DNA of 64,000 nucleotides from Woodsholea maritima DSM 17123 (GCF_000382325.1 NZ_KB908057.1:364783-428782); one strand, 5' to 3'; positions 25,449 through 35,640 are shown, counted from the stretch's first letter. The notes: generated by a model from the sequence alone, not told the origin. Numbers and translations: made by a program.

Positions 25449-25883
25449 ATGGGTGCCAGTTTAGACACCGCCAGTTCGGGCCGTTCGCGGCGCAAATGGG
25501 GCCCGAAGGCCGAGATTAACGTCACGCCTTTTGTCGATGTGATGCTAGTTTTGTTGATCGTCTTCATGGTTACCGCGCCGTTATTGAGTGTGGGGGTCGA
25601 GGTGGATCTGCCCGACACCGAAGCTCAGGCGATGACGACCTCAGAGGAGCCTTTGACCCTGACCATTCAGGCCGATGGCAAGATCTATCTGCAGGAAACC
25701 GAGATTGTGTTTGACGAGCTGGTTCCGCGCCTGCGCGCGATTGCCGGCACGGGCTCTGAGGCCCGGATCTATATTCGCGCCGATGATGGTGCAGAATATG
25801 GCGATGTCATGCGTGTGATGGCGCGGGTGTCCTCTGCCGGCTACGGCAATTTGGGCCTCGTCACTGATCCGATCCGTAACTAG
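25449..25883 (+). CDS. tolR: Tol-Pal system protein TolR
   Basis: ExbD/TolR family. 144 aa, one membrane helix near residues 27-47 (FVDVMLVLLIVFMVTAPLL), preceded by KAEINVTPFVDVMLVLL with the functionally essential Asp. The periplasmic domain contains VDLPDTEAQA, ADGKIYLQE and IRADDGAEYGDVMRVM. Two nt from tolQ. Confidence 0.95.
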   Translation: MGASLDTASSGRSRRKWGPKAEINVTPFVDVMLVLLIVFMVTAPLLSVGVEVDLPDTEAQAMTTSEEPLTLTIQADGKIYLQETEIVFDELVPRLRAIAGTGSEARIYIRADDGAEYGDVMRVMARVSSAGYGNLGLVTDPIRN

Positions 25884-25902
25884 GTGCACGGGATAGACCT
25901 TC

Positions 25903-26757
25903 ATGCGTAAGGTTTTAGGCATAGTTTTGTCGTTGGCGCTGCACGCTTTGGTGCTGGGCGCGGGCTATGTCTATTTACCCTCTTTCCTCAAGGATCTCGA
26001 AAGTGCGCATATCGTCCCGATCGAGCTGGTCACCTTGAGCTCGCACTCGAATGTGCGCGCCAGTGCCCAAACCCCTGAGCCCGAGCCAGAGGACGAACCC
26101 GATATCGATCAGCCGATCGCGCCCGAGCCTCAGCCCGTTGAAGAACCGCAGCCGCAACCTGAGCCCGAGCCCGAGCCCGAGCCCATTCCTTTGCCGCCTG
26201 AGCAACAAGAGGAGCGCGCGCCCGAGCCTGAGCCTGAGCCCGAGCCGGTTCAGTCTGAACCCGAGCCGGAGCCTCAGCCTCAACCGCGCCAGCCCGATCC
26301 TCAGCCTGAGCCAGAGCCTGAACGGCGCGAGCCCCAGCGCCCGCGTGAGCCGTCCTTGTCGGATCTGTTGAACCTCGCCCAAGATACCGCGCAAGTCGCG
26401 CGCAGTAATAATCAAGGCGAAACCCAGCGTCAGGTCGGGGCGGGCACGGCCAATACGGCGTCCGCGCGCGATTTGATGTTCTCGCAAGTGCGTCGCTGCT
26501 GGCGTGAACCCGCGGACATGCCCAATCCGGAACAATTGGGCGTCACGGTCAATATTCGCCTGGAGCGGAATGGAACGCTTGCCGATGCCCCGCGTCTACA
26601 AGATGAAAACCGGGTGATGAATTCATCAAACCGGTATCTGCGCATTGCCGGTGAACGCGCTGTGCGTGCGGTTTTGGACTGCCAGCCCTATCATTTGCCG
26701 CCTGAGCAATACAGCGAATGGCGCTCTGTCACTTTAAATTTCCAATTGTCATTGTGA
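25903..26757 (+). CDS. tolA: Tol-Pal system protein TolA
   Basis: Trans-periplasmic linker. 284 aa: N-terminal membrane anchor ([24 protein letters not shown]), a long central segment dominated by E-P, Q-P dipeptides (residues ~55-150), and a C-terminal globular domain from ~170 with [21 protein letters not shown] and [20 protein letters not shown]. Enterobacterial TolA has an Ala-rich helical domain; the Pro-Glu rod here is the alphaproteobacterial style. Cys pair in the C-domain (RRCW, LDCQ) may form a disulfide. Confidence 0.92.
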   Translation: MRKVLGIVLSLALHALVLGAGYVYLPSFLKDLESAHIVPIELVTLSSHSNVRASAQTPEPEPEDEPDIDQPIAPEPQPVEEPQPQPEPEPEPEPIPLPPEQQEERAPEPEPEPEPVQSEPEPEPQPQPRQPDPQPEPEPERREPQRPREPSLSDLLNLAQDTAQVARSNNQGETQRQVGAGTANTASARDLMFSQVRRCWREPADMPNPEQLGVTVNIRLERNGTLADAPRLQDENRVMNSSNRYLRIAGERAVRAVLDCQPYHLPPEQYSEWRSVTLNFQLSL

Positions 26758-26801
26758 TGACCCAATCGCCTGCTAAACTGACCCAAAATGGAGCCAATGT
26801 G

Positions 26802-28142
26802 ATGCGATTACTAAGACTAAGCTTGTCTGCCCTCCTCGCCTGCCTTGCCTTTGTCAGCGCGGCGCAGGCCCAGCTGGTCGTCGATGTCACCGAGGGCCAT
26901 TTGGAGCCTTTGCCGATTGCGGTTCCAGATTTTGTCGGTGAGCCTGGTTTGGCCAGTGAGCGCGGCGCGGATATCGCGCGTGTCGTGGCCGCAGACTTAG
27001 CCAGCTCCGGGCTTTTCGCACCGATTGATGATGAAGCATTTATTGAGCGCATCGAAGATATCAATCTGCGCCCGCGCTTTGGCGATTGGCGGGTTATCAA
27101 TGCCGATGCCCTGGTCGTGGGCAGTGTTGAGGTGATGGACGATGGCCGACTGTTGGTGGCTTTCCGTCTATGGGATACGGCGTCTGAACAGCAATTGACC
27201 GGTCTGCGTTTGACGTCCGTGCCGGAAAATTGGCGCCGGGTCGCGCACAAGCTGGCCGATGCGGTGTATGAGCGTTTGACCGGCGAAAAAGGCTATTTCG
27301 ATACGCGCATCGTTTATGTCGCGGAATCGCCGGGCGATAACGGCATTCCGGTACGCCGCTTGGCGATTATGGATCAGGACGGGGCCAATCCCTCCTTCCT
27401 GACCAGCCGCAATTATATGGCGTTATTGCCGAACTATTCGCCTGTCAGCCAGGAAATCACCTATGTGTCTTTCCGCGACGGCCATGCAACCAGCTTCCTT
27501 TATGATCTGGAAAGTGGGCGCCAAGAAGCCCTGTTTGATAGTGGGCCAAGCCTGGCGTCTGAGGGTCAAAGCCTGTCTGCGCGCTATCACCCGCAAGGCC
27601 ATGTGCTGGCCGTGTCGGCCGAGCGTCAGGGTAATCACGATATTTTCCGCTTTGATCTGCGTACGCGTCAATTGCGCCAGCTGACCAACAGCCCGGCCAA
27701 TGATGTGGAGCCGTCTTATTCCCCCGATGGGGAGCGCTTGGTCTTTTCCTCAACGCGCGGCGGGTCGTCTCAACTTTATGTTATGAGCGCGGATGGCGGT
27801 GAAGCCCAGCGCATCACCTTTGGTGAAGGGCGCTATACGACGCCGGTTTGGTCACCGCGCGGCGATTTGATCGCCTTTACCAAACAACACCAAGGCATGT
27901 TCTCTTTAGGCGTTGTGCGCGCCGATGGCTCTGGGGACGAACGCATTCTTTATGAAGGCTTTTTCGTTGACACCCCGGCCTGGTCGCCCAATGGCCGCGT
28001 CATTCTCTTTACCCGCGGTGAGCGTCGTTCGGACGGCACGCGCTACGAGATTTGGAGTGTAGATTTGGCAGGTTTCAACCTCCGTCGCCTGCCGACACAA
28101 GGTCAAGCATCCGACCCCGCATGGTCGCCCTTGATTGAGTGA
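26802..28142 (+). CDS. tolB: Tol-Pal system periplasmic protein TolB
   Basis: 446 aa from ATG 26802, which has GGAG 8-9 nt upstream and gives a clean signal peptide (LLRLSLSALLACLAFVSAAQA). The in-frame ATG at 26757 overlaps the tolA stop but has no SD. Domain 1 (~30-160) is TolB_N; the rest is a WD40-like beta-propeller with repeated motifs such as YSPDGERLVFSSTRGGSSQLY, WSPRGDLIAF and WSPNGRVILFTRG. Interacts with Pal and TolA. Confidence 0.95.
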   Translation: MRLLRLSLSALLACLAFVSAAQAQLVVDVTEGHLEPLPIAVPDFVGEPGLASERGADIARVVAADLASSGLFAPIDDEAFIERIEDINLRPRFGDWRVINADALVVGSVEVMDDGRLLVAFRLWDTASEQQLTGLRLTSVPENWRRVAHKLADAVYERLTGEKGYFDTRIVYVAESPGDNGIPVRRLAIMDQDGANPSFLTSRNYMALLPNYSPVSQEITYVSFRDGHATSFLYDLESGRQEALFDSGPSLASEGQSLSARYHPQGHVLAVSAERQGNHDIFRFDLRTRQLRQLTNSPANDVEPSYSPDGERLVFSSTRGGSSQLYVMSADGGEAQRITFGEGRYTTPVWSPRGDLIAFTKQHQGMFSLGVVRADGSGDERILYEGFFVDTPAWSPNGRVILFTRGERRSDGTRYEIWSVDLAGFNLRRLPTQGQASDPAWSPLIE

Positions 28143-28278
28143 TGATTTACGGAGTAATATGCATGCGAGCGTGTGACAGAGGGGTGTTGTACGCGAGCTT
28201 GTAGGACGTCACACATATCACTTTCGTAAGGGGGGAAGCCTCCCACCTTCGAGGCTTTGATGAGGGTTTTTTCGCGCC

Positions 28279-28794
28279 ATGAAATATGTATCTGTACTCT
28301 CAGCCGCTGTGCTGGGCCTGTCCCTCGCAGCTTGCGCCAGCAAGCCTGCACCTGTTGAGCCAACTCCGGCTCCTGTTGAGCGTCCTGCTCCACAGCCGCG
28401 CCCTGAGCCACAAGGCCCAGTTGCCGGTTCAGTCCAAGACTTTGAAGTGAACGCTGGCGACCGCGTTTTCTACGGCTATGATCGTTACGATCTGACCGGT
28501 GAAGCCCGCGAAACCTTGCGCCGTCAGGCGTCTTGGTTGAACGCTTATCCGCAAACTCGCATCCTGATTGCTGGCAATTGCGATGAGCGCGGCACGCGCG
28601 AATACAACTTGGCTCTGGGCAATCGCCGTGCACAATCTGCACGCGACTTCCTGATCAGCCAAGGTGTAGACCCATCTCGCATCTCTGTTGTTTCTTACGG
28701 TAAAGAGCGCCCAACTTGCACCGAGAACTCTGAGCGCTGCCATGCGGTCAACCGTAACGCCATCACCGTGATCACGGACGGCGCTGCGTCTTAA
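28279..28794 (+). CDS. pal: Peptidoglycan-associated lipoprotein Pal
   Basis: 171 aa. Lipoprotein signal with lipobox LAAC (Cys19), a Pro/Glu linker, then the OmpA-like peptidoglycan-binding domain: VFYGYDRYDLTGEA, ILIAGNCDERGTREYNLALGNRRAQSARDFLISQGVDPSRISVVSYGKERP. A C-terminal Cys pair (PTCTENSERC) is present. The leader at 28,236-28,257 can form a small hairpin (AAGCCTC with GAGGCTT) ahead of a T-run; its effect is unknown. A strong terminator follows. Confidence 0.95.
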   Translation: MKYVSVLSAAVLGLSLAACASKPAPVEPTPAPVERPAPQPRPEPQGPVAGSVQDFEVNAGDRVFYGYDRYDLTGEARETLRRQASWLNAYPQTRILIAGNCDERGTREYNLALGNRRAQSARDFLISQGVDPSRISVVSYGKERPTCTENSERCHAVNRNAITVITDGAAS

Positions 28795-28825
28795 TCTGAC
28801 GCTTTCGGTTATAGAGTGAATGAAG

Positions 28826-28860
28826 AGACCCGCCTTGCCATTGGCTTGGCGGGTCTTTTT
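28826..28860 (+). terminator. Intrinsic terminator after pal
   Basis: GACCCGCC and GGCGGGTC flank a 14-nt interval containing further pairing (TTGCCA with TGGCTT partially) and are followed by five Ts. Located 30-65 nt after the pal stop, it should end the tol-pal transcript. Confidence 0.9.
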
Positions 28861-28979
28861 AATGATCGCCATAAAATGGGCCAGCTTGAACTTTAAAAGC
28901 GAAGCTTCGTTATGGATCTAGGGCGCGAGCGATCGCGTCCCCCTATCAGGGTCGAGGCGGGGGATAAGAGGGTATGCAA

Positions 28980-29906
28980 ATGTTGCGGATTTTTGGATGT
29001 GTTCTTGTTGTGCTGGCGATGGCCGCTCCGGCTCAGGCGCAATCGCGCCGGGAATTAGCTGAGCGCTTGGACCGGGTTGAAGCGCGCTTGGCCGATTTAG
29101 AAACACAATTTCTCGCCGGTGATCCGGTGGCGGAACGTTTGATCACCCGCGTTGATGCGCTGGAGCGTGAGCAGCGCCAAACCACGGGCGAGCTGGAACG
29201 CATGAGCTTTGAAAATCGCCGTATGCGTCAGGAATTGGAAGCCTTAGGCGTTAATATTGAGCGCTTGTTGCGCGGTAATGTCATGACCCAAGAGGGTGAA
29301 GGCGGTCCGGCAAGCCTGGAGCCTCAAGTCGGCCAAGGCGCAAGTGTTGATCCTAGCGTGGTCCCGCAAGACCCGAATGATCCGTTTCGGGATGCGCGCG
29401 CGGCCAGCGTACAGCCTTTGGGCCAAACCCGTTTGCCAGAACCCTCTCAGCGCGTTGAAGACGAGGACTTCCAATCTGGTCCTGCGGCTCTGGCCGGAAC
29501 GGCCAGCGTAGAAACCCAGGCTCTGCCTGAAGATCTGTTCCGCGAAGGACGTTCGCGCTTGCTGGATGGTGATTTTGCCGGCGCTCAGGAAAGTTTTGCT
29601 AACTTTGTTCAAATTTATCCCCAGAATGATTTGGCAGGGGATGCCTGGTATTGGTTGGGGGAGACCCATTTCGTGCAAGGTGAATTCCCTGATGCAACAG
29701 AGGCTTACATTTCATCCTTGCGCGCCAATGAGCGCGGGGAGAAAGCGCCCGATGCTTTAATTCGTCTGGGTGCGTCCTTGGCAGCCCTTGATCGACTTGA
29801 CCAGGCGTGCGCTACTTTAAATAATTTCTCTCGCCAATTTCCCAATGCAGGCGAAGATGCGCGCAGGAAAGCACGCCGTGAAGCCGCGCGGGCAGGATGT
29901 AACTAG
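28980..29906 (+). CDS. cpoB: Cell division coordinator CpoB (YbgF)
   Basis: 308 aa from ATG 28980, which has AAGAGGG 7 nt upstream; ATG 28974 is too close to it. Signal peptide (LRIFGCVLVVLAMAAPAQA), an N-terminal coiled-coil trimerisation helix (LAERLDRVEARLADLETQ...LEREQRQTTGELERM), a disordered linker, and C-terminal TPR repeats from ~180 (LFREGRSRLLDGDFAGAQESFANFVQIYPQNDLAGDAWYWLGETHF). CpoB links Tol-PAL to peptidoglycan synthase PBP1B during constriction. Confidence 0.92.
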   Translation: MLRIFGCVLVVLAMAAPAQAQSRRELAERLDRVEARLADLETQFLAGDPVAERLITRVDALEREQRQTTGELERMSFENRRMRQELEALGVNIERLLRGNVMTQEGEGGPASLEPQVGQGASVDPSVVPQDPNDPFRDARAASVQPLGQTRLPEPSQRVEDEDFQSGPAALAGTASVETQALPEDLFREGRSRLLDGDFAGAQESFANFVQIYPQNDLAGDAWYWLGETHFVQGEFPDATEAYISSLRANERGEKAPDALIRLGASLAALDRLDQACATLNNFSRQFPNAGEDARRKARREAARAGCN

Positions 29907-29942
29907 ATCGCTCGTGCGTCCTTGATGAAAGGTCGTAATGCG

Positions 29943-31262
29943 ATGACACCTGATCACTTCGCCCGACGCATGGATCGCCTGAGTGCCGAGGCGGGGGTGG
30001 CCAGTGGGCCGGTCGCGATCGGTTTGTCAGGGGGCGGGGATTCGCTTGCCCTTTTGCTCCACATGTCACAATGGGCCAAGACCCGTGATCGCGCCTTGCA
30101 CGCCATTATCGTGGACCATGCCCTGCGCGATGAAAGTGCGCTTGAAGCGCTGGACGCGGCCCAACATGCCGCACGGATGGGCGCGTCAGCGCATATTCTG
30201 CGCTGGGGGCACGCGCGTCCGGGCCAAAAGCTCGCGCGTGAAGCGCGCCATGATTTATTTGCCAAGGCCTGCACGCGTCTTGGGATAAAGCTGTTATGCC
30301 TGGGCCATACTTTGGATGATCAGGCCGAAACGCTCTGGATGCGCATTATCCGCGGCGTTGAGGGTAAGGGGCTCACGGGCATGACGGCGCTTTCACCCTC
30401 GCCCAGCTGGCCTTTAGGGCGCGATCTTTGGATTGCCCGGCCCTTGCTTGATCAAGCGCGTGAGGATTTGCGCGATGTTTTGCGCCAGAATAAACTCAAA
30501 TGGGTCGATGATCCTTCCAATGATAACGCCTTTTATGAGCGGGTTCGTGCGCGTCGCAGTCTAAAAGGCTTTCAAGATCAGGGGTTAGAGCTCACCCCCC
30601 TGGGTGAATTTGCCGATCAAAACCGTGAACCGGATAATGCTGCGCGTTTGGAGGCCATAAATTTTACCCACCGTTCAGTCACGCTGTATAGGTGGGGCGG
30701 TTTTAGTGTGGACCGCGAGGCCTTTGCGCGTTTATCAGAAAATGCGCAAACCCTTCTGCTCGAAGGGGTGCTTTTGGGCATTTCGGGACAAAGAGGTCCT
30801 GTGCCGGCACCGACTATCCGCGCATTTCGCAATTGGATTTTGCAAGGTGAAGCGGGTACTGGTTTTGGTGTGCATATCACCGAAAAGGGTGTCATGGGGC
30901 GCGATCCGGGCGCGGTCAGTGGTCGGCGCGATGGCATGGCAGGGCTTATTCCCTTCGCTTTGAGTGAGGGGGCCTGCGGCATTTGGGATGGACGCTTCTT
31001 TATTCGCGCAAAAACAACCCTTTTGGTGCGCCCCTGTAAACGCCAGGATGACCGTGATCCGGACAATCCCCTTTGGGGGGCTGAGGCGAAAATACCGCCC
31101 GCTCTACGCCAAAGCCTGGGCGTATGTGTCGCAGAGGGCGAAAATCTGCAAGGCGTGATGGGCGCAGAAGGCCCGGTGGCTGATATTGAGTGGCTGGGAT
31201 GGGAAAGATTGCAGCGCAGCCTGCTTTGCGTTCACCCTTTAGCGTGGTTTGATGTTGTATAA
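29943..31262 (+). CDS. tilS: tRNA(Ile)-lysidine synthetase TilS
   Basis: Adds lysine to C34 of tRNA-Ile(CAU) so that it reads AUA. 439 aa from ATG 29943 (AAAGG 10 nt upstream). PP-loop IGLSGGGDSLALLL, IVDHALRDESALEA, LCLGHTLDDQAETLWMRIIRGVEGKGLTGM, and WVDDPSNDNAFYERVRARR are diagnostic. The C-terminal region is divergent. The cpoB-tilS-ftsH order is conserved in proteobacteria. Confidence 0.93.
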   Translation: MTPDHFARRMDRLSAEAGVASGPVAIGLSGGGDSLALLLHMSQWAKTRDRALHAIIVDHALRDESALEALDAAQHAARMGASAHILRWGHARPGQKLAREARHDLFAKACTRLGIKLLCLGHTLDDQAETLWMRIIRGVEGKGLTGMTALSPSPSWPLGRDLWIARPLLDQAREDLRDVLRQNKLKWVDDPSNDNAFYERVRARRSLKGFQDQGLELTPLGEFADQNREPDNAARLEAINFTHRSVTLYRWGGFSVDREAFARLSENAQTLLLEGVLLGISGQRGPVPAPTIRAFRNWILQGEAGTGFGVHITEKGVMGRDPGAVSGRRDGMAGLIPFALSEGACGIWDGRFFIRAKTTLLVRPCKRQDDRDPDNPLWGAEAKIPPALRQSLGVCVAEGENLQGVMGAEGPVADIEWLGWERLQRSLLCVHPLAWFDVV

Positions 31263-31376
31263 CTGTATTTGAATCTCAAAGATGACTGGCAGAACCCTTA
31301 GGGGCTACCAATATCATCTTGAACCGATAAAACTCGTACGCCCTGTGATAGAGGGGCGCACCACAAGGACGAACGT

Positions 31377-33284
31377 ATGAATTTGCGCAATATCTTGGTC
31401 TGGGGGATTTTGCTGGTCTTATTGTTGGCCCTGTTCAACATGGTTCAAGGCCATTCCAATACGCCAAGCGGAACCGAAATTTCCTATAGCCAGTTCATGA
31501 CCCAGGTTGAGCGCGGCGAAGTTCAATCGGTCGTCATTGAAGGCCAGAATATTCGCGGCCAGACCAATAGCGGTGAGTTTCGCACCTTTGTCCCTGCGGA
31601 TGCCCCGGTATCCCAGGCCTTGCGTGAGAATGGGGTTGATATCAAAGCGCAAGAACCCACTGAGGGTGGGCTTAATATCATCAGCATCCTGATCAGCTGG
31701 TTCCCGATGCTGTTGCTGATCGGTGTGTGGATTTTCTTCATGCGTCAGATGCAGGGCGGCGGTCGCGGGGCCATGGGCTTTGGTAAATCAAAGGCCAAGC
31801 TGTTGACCGAGAAAACGGGCCGGGTCACCTTTGACGATGTGGCCGGTGTTGATGAAGCCAAAGAAGAGCTCCAAGAGATTGTCGAGTTCTTGAAAGATCC
31901 TTCAAAGTTTCAGCGCCTGGGCGGTAAAATTCCAAAAGGTGCGCTGCTGGTGGGCCCTCCAGGGACCGGTAAAACCTTGATTGCGCGCGCCGTGGCCGGT
32001 GAAGCCAATGTGCCCTTCTTTACGATTTCAGGCTCTGATTTCGTGGAAATGTTCGTCGGTGTCGGTGCCAGCCGGGTGCGGGACATGTTCGAGCAGGCCA
32101 AGAAAAACGCGCCTTGCATCATCTTCATTGATGAGATTGACGCCGTTGGTCGCCATCGCGGGGCCGGTATGGGCGGCGGCAATGATGAGCGCGAACAGAC
32201 CTTGAACCAACTCCTCGTTGAGATGGATGGATTTGAAGCCAATGAAGGCATTATCCTGATCGCGGCCACCAACCGGCCGGATGTGTTGGATGCCGCTCTC
32301 TTGCGTCCTGGTCGTTTCGACCGTCAGGTCGAAGTGCCAAACCCTGATATTATCGGGCGTGAAAAGGTCTTGAAAGTGCATATGCGTAATGTGCCCTTGG
32401 CTGATGATGTTGATCCTAAAGTTATCGCGCGCGGTACACCGGGCTTTTCAGGCGCGGATCTGATGAATTTGGTCAATGAAGCGGCCCTTCTGGCGGCACG
32501 GCGCAATAAGCGCGTGGTCGCCATGAAAGAGTTCGAAGACGCTAAGGATAAGGTTCTGATGGGGCCAGAGCGTCGCTCTATGGTCATGTCAGAAAAAGAA
32601 AAAATTCTGACCGCCTATCACGAAGCCGGTCACGCCATCGTCGGCTTGAATGTACCGGCCGCTGATCCGGTGCATAAGGCGACGATTATCCCGCGTGGGC
32701 GCGCTTTGGGCATGGTGATGCAATTGCCAGAAGCGGATAAGCTGAGCCAATCGCGCGAAGAAATGATCTCTCGCCTGGCGATCTTGATGGGCGGGCGCGC
32801 CGCGGAAGAGCTGAAATTCGGTAAAGACAAAGTCACCTCCGGGGCGTCTTCGGATATTGAGCAGGCAACGCGCATCGCGCGCGCCATGGTCACCGAATAT
32901 GGCTTGGTCGATGAGATCGGTCCAATTGCCTATAGCCATCGCGGCGATAGCTATCAGCCTGATATCGGGCGCGGCACAGCCTTGTCCGCGGAAACCGCGC
33001 GTATGATTGAAGATCACATTCGTAAACTGGTTGTCGAGGGCCATGAAACGGCACGTCGCATCTTGACGGAGAAGGGCGAGGACTGGGAAATACTTGCTCA
33101 AGGTCTTTTGGAGTATGAAACTCTGACCGGGGAAGAGATTACCAATCTGATCAAAGGCATCCCGCCAAAACGCCCGGATATGCCCTCCAGCCCGCCTAAG
33201 GGCGGTAGCGGTGCGGTGCCGGTGATTGAGGATGAAGGTGATGCGCCTTTATCGGGCGATCTGGAGCCTAAACCCGGCGTCTAA
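31377..33284 (+). CDS. ftsH: ATP-dependent zinc metalloprotease FtsH
   Basis: Membrane-anchored AAA+ protease for quality control. 635 aa: two N-terminal membrane segments (~5-22 and ~101-120) flanking a periplasmic domain. The AAA domain has [23 protein letters not shown], pore loop [10 protein letters not shown], Walker [17 protein letters not shown] and second region of homology [20 protein letters not shown]. The zinc site HEAGH is near residue 415, with a third ligand region downstream ([16 protein letters not shown]). Strong terminator after it. Confidence 0.97.
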   Translation: MNLRNILVWGILLVLLLALFNMVQGHSNTPSGTEISYSQFMTQVERGEVQSVVIEGQNIRGQTNSGEFRTFVPADAPVSQALRENGVDIKAQEPTEGGLNIISILISWFPMLLLIGVWIFFMRQMQGGGRGAMGFGKSKAKLLTEKTGRVTFDDVAGVDEAKEELQEIVEFLKDPSKFQRLGGKIPKGALLVGPPGTGKTLIARAVAGEANVPFFTISGSDFVEMFVGVGASRVRDMFEQAKKNAPCIIFIDEIDAVGRHRGAGMGGGNDEREQTLNQLLVEMDGFEANEGIILIAATNRPDVLDAALLRPGRFDRQVEVPNPDIIGREKVLKVHMRNVPLADDVDPKVIARGTPGFSGADLMNLVNEAALLAARRNKRVVAMKEFEDAKDKVLMGPERRSMVMSEKEKILTAYHEAGHAIVGLNVPAADPVHKATIIPRGRALGMVMQLPEADKLSQSREEMISRLAILMGGRAAEELKFGKDKVTSGASSDIEQATRIARAMVTEYGLVDEIGPIAYSHRGDSYQPDIGRGTALSAETARMIEDHIRKLVVEGHETARRILTEKGEDWEILAQGLLEYETLTGEEITNLIKGIPPKRPDMPSSPPKGGSGAVPVIEDEGDAPLSGDLEPKPGV

Positions 33285-33301
33285 GGCGTTTGACGACTTA
33301 C

Positions 33302-33336
33302 AAAAAGCCCGGTCCTCTTTGAGGGCCGGGTTTTTT
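33302..33336 (+). terminator. Intrinsic terminator after ftsH
   Basis: CCCGGTCCTC and GAGGGCCGGG form a near-perfect 10-bp stem with a TTT loop, followed by six Ts. It separates ftsH from the nuclease gene. Confidence 0.9.
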
Positions 33337-33424
33337 CTTGAAAATGTCATATATCTAAAATTGTAAAACGCAGCGCCTAAGCGTTTACTGGGGCCTTCCA
33401 ATCTCGCGATGGAGGGCCCAGGCC

Positions 33425-34762
33425 ATGGCCGGTTATGATCCTAATTTCCTCGATGTCTCTGTGCCTTTACCGGATTATTCGGCGCGCATTGCAGGCCGGG
33501 TGTTACGTAGCCCGACGCTGGTTGAAGAGATCAATGCCACCTATGTCAATTACACGGTGGTGATGGACCGCGACATGCGCGCCCCCTTCTTTGCGGCGTT
33601 AAACGTAGACCAGGGGCAATTTAAAACGGTTCCCCGCTCGGATAAGTGGCGCATTGATAGCCGGGTCGGACCCGATTATCAGCTGAATAATGACTATTAT
33701 CGCGACAACCCCTGGGATCGCGGGCATTTGGCCCGTAAAGCCACCGCGGCCTGGGGCCGCACGGCGCGCGAAGCCAAGATGGCCTCTGATGATACCTTCT
33801 TCTTCACCAATGCCTGTTTACAACACGCCCGCTTCAACCAAGATGAGTGGCTGGCGCTGGAAGAATGGGTCTATGCGTGTGATCTCGACCGCGATGGCCG
33901 GTTGAGCGTGATCTCCGGGCCGATTTTTGGAGACTTCTCGCGTACAATCACGCCTGAGGGGCGTCCCCCGGCCATGATCCCGTCAGCCTTTTTCAAGGTC
34001 GTGATGTTTATGAATAAAAGCGATGCGCTGGAAACGCGCGCCTTTATCATGATGCAAGATGCGGAGGCGATGGCCGATCGCTCGGGCCGTAAACTGTTTG
34101 ATTATCAAAACTATCAAGTCTCAGTGACGGAGATTGAAGAGCGCACGGGCCTGGTCTTTCCCGATGTGGTGCCTGCCTCTAATCCGCTCTACTTCTCTGA
34201 CAGTACCGCGACCCGTGACGCGCGTGAGCGTTTGAATGTGCGCAGCCTGCCTGAGCGGATTGAGACCAATGTGCCCGAAGAATTGGTTGGGGCCAGAGAG
34301 GTGCGCGAAACCGTGCGTGATGAGGAGATTGATGTCTTCATCTCTGCGGCGATGGTCAATCCGCTGGGCGATGAGCGCGAGGGCGAATGGGTTTCAATCC
34401 TCAATCTTTCAAACGAGACGATTGATCTTTCAGGCTGGACGATCAGTGATGCCAAACGCACCCCCAAACCACTGGACGGGCTTTTAGGGCCGGGTGAGGG
34501 AAAGCGCATTCAGCCGGTCTCGCCCCTGATGCTCTCCAATAAAGGCGGGGTCATCCGCCTGATGAATGGCGCAGGTGAGCGGGTCGACCGCGTGCAATAC
34601 GCCGAAGAACAGGGCCGCAAGGACGGCGAGACGATTACCTTCATTCACCGCTCGCTCGGCTGGGTGGATCCGGCGAAAACCGCCGGCATGCCCCCGCAAA
34701 AAGCTCCGATCCGCATTCTTAATCCGGATGAGGATAACCCAGCCCTTGATGACGATCTCTAA
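33425..34762 (+). CDS. DNA/RNA non-specific endonuclease with C-terminal lamin-tail domain
   Basis: 445 aa. Residues ~20-235 are a beta-beta-alpha-metal nuclease of the Serratia/NucA type: DNPWDRGHLARK with catalytic His101 and RGH Arg, FFFTNACLQHARFNQDEW with metal-binding Asn near 138, SGPIFGD and IPSAFFKVV. Residues ~305-420 are a lamin-tail (LTD) fold: VFISAAMVNPLGDEREGEWVSILNLSNETIDLSGWTISDAK. No signal peptide is apparent, unusual for a potent nuclease; no obvious inhibitor gene is adjacent. It interrupts the usual ftsH-folP adjacency. Family is clear; cellular role unknown. Confidence 0.88.
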   Translation: MAGYDPNFLDVSVPLPDYSARIAGRVLRSPTLVEEINATYVNYTVVMDRDMRAPFFAALNVDQGQFKTVPRSDKWRIDSRVGPDYQLNNDYYRDNPWDRGHLARKATAAWGRTAREAKMASDDTFFFTNACLQHARFNQDEWLALEEWVYACDLDRDGRLSVISGPIFGDFSRTITPEGRPPAMIPSAFFKVVMFMNKSDALETRAFIMMQDAEAMADRSGRKLFDYQNYQVSVTEIEERTGLVFPDVVPASNPLYFSDSTATRDARERLNVRSLPERIETNVPEELVGAREVRETVRDEEIDVFISAAMVNPLGDEREGEWVSILNLSNETIDLSGWTISDAKRTPKPLDGLLGPGEGKRIQPVSPLMLSNKGGVIRLMNGAGERVDRVQYAEEQGRKDGETITFIHRSLGWVDPAKTAGMPPQKAPIRILNPDEDNPALDDDL

Positions 34763-34816
34763 GCGTGAAGGGCGCGTGGCCATTGCGCCGCGCGCGCGCT
34801 GGTGTATCTAAGGGGT

Positions 34817-35638
34817 ATGAGCGCTAATCTTTCCCGCGCCCATCCGGTCGTGATGGGCATTGTCAATGTCACGCCCGACAGTTTCTCCGATGGCGGACAA
34901 TTTTCCACCCCTGAAGCGGGTGTAGCCCATGGCTTGTCCTTGATCGAGGAGGGGGCCGACTGGCTCGATATTGGCGGGGAATCAACCCGGCCCGGCGCGG
35001 ATCCGGTAAGTGTGCGCGATGAGATGGCCCGCGTGGTTCCGGTGATCGAAGCCTTGACCCGTCTGCGCCCGGATATCCCGCTCTCGATTGACACTATGAA
35101 GCCTGAAGTCGCAGAAGCCGCCATCGCGTCCGGTGCGCGTTTGTGGAATGATGTCAATGGGTTGCGTGCGCCGGGGGCGCCGCGCATGGCAGCAAAGCTG
35201 GGCTGTGGTGTGTGCCTGATGCACATGTTGGGTGAGCCCAAAACCATGCAAAGCGCGCCGGTCTACACCGATGTGGTACGCGAGGTGAGCGGATTTCTAA
35301 CCGAGCGGATACGAATTGCCGTTGAAGCCGGGGTGAAGCCTTGCGATATTTGGCTGGATCCGGGGATCGGATTTGGCAAGACGCTCGCGCATAATCTGAA
35401 GCTGTTGCGCCATATTGAAGCATTGAAATGGTTGGGCTTTCCGATCCTTATTGGGGCCTCTCGCAAGCGTTTCATTGGTGAATTGGATGCGGGCGCTGAG
35501 GCTGATCACCGTCTGGGCGGGTCTTTGGCGGTGGCGCTTTATGCCGCGCGCCAAGGCGCTGCGGTGGTGCGGGTGCATGATGTGCGCGCCACGGTGCAGG
35601 CCTTAAAAGTGCAAAGCGCGTTATTATTTGGGGAGTAG
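34817..35638 (+). CDS. folP: Dihydropteroate synthase
   Basis: Condenses p-aminobenzoate with 6-hydroxymethyl-dihydropterin pyrophosphate in folate synthesis. 273 aa: VMGIVNVTPDSFSDGGQF (loop 1), DIGGESTRPGADPVS, SIDTMKPEVAEAAIASGA, NDVNGLRAP, CLMHMLGEPKTMQ, WLDPGIGFGKTLAHNLKLL, ILIGASRKRFIG and VVRVHDV. The start is ATG 34817 with AAGGGG close by. It follows the nuclease gene and precedes a GST gene by 2 nt. Confidence 0.95.
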   Translation: MSANLSRAHPVVMGIVNVTPDSFSDGGQFSTPEAGVAHGLSLIEEGADWLDIGGESTRPGADPVSVRDEMARVVPVIEALTRLRPDIPLSIDTMKPEVAEAAIASGARLWNDVNGLRAPGAPRMAAKLGCGVCLMHMLGEPKTMQSAPVYTDVVREVSGFLTERIRIAVEAGVKPCDIWLDPGIGFGKTLAHNLKLLRHIEALKWLGFPILIGASRKRFIGELDAGAEADHRLGGSLAVALYAARQGAAVVRVHDVRATVQALKVQSALLFGE

Positions 35639-35640
35639 TC

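Noticed and set aside
25903-26371. Frameshifted overlapping frame in the E-P-rich tolA segment (Ser-Arg-Leu-rich translation)
   Set aside because: It is a by-product of the GAGCCC-type codon repeats in the TolA linker in another frame.
28236-28272. Terminator/attenuator in the pal leader
   Set aside because: The 7-bp stem is short and the T-run begins 9 nt after it, too far for standard intrinsic termination.
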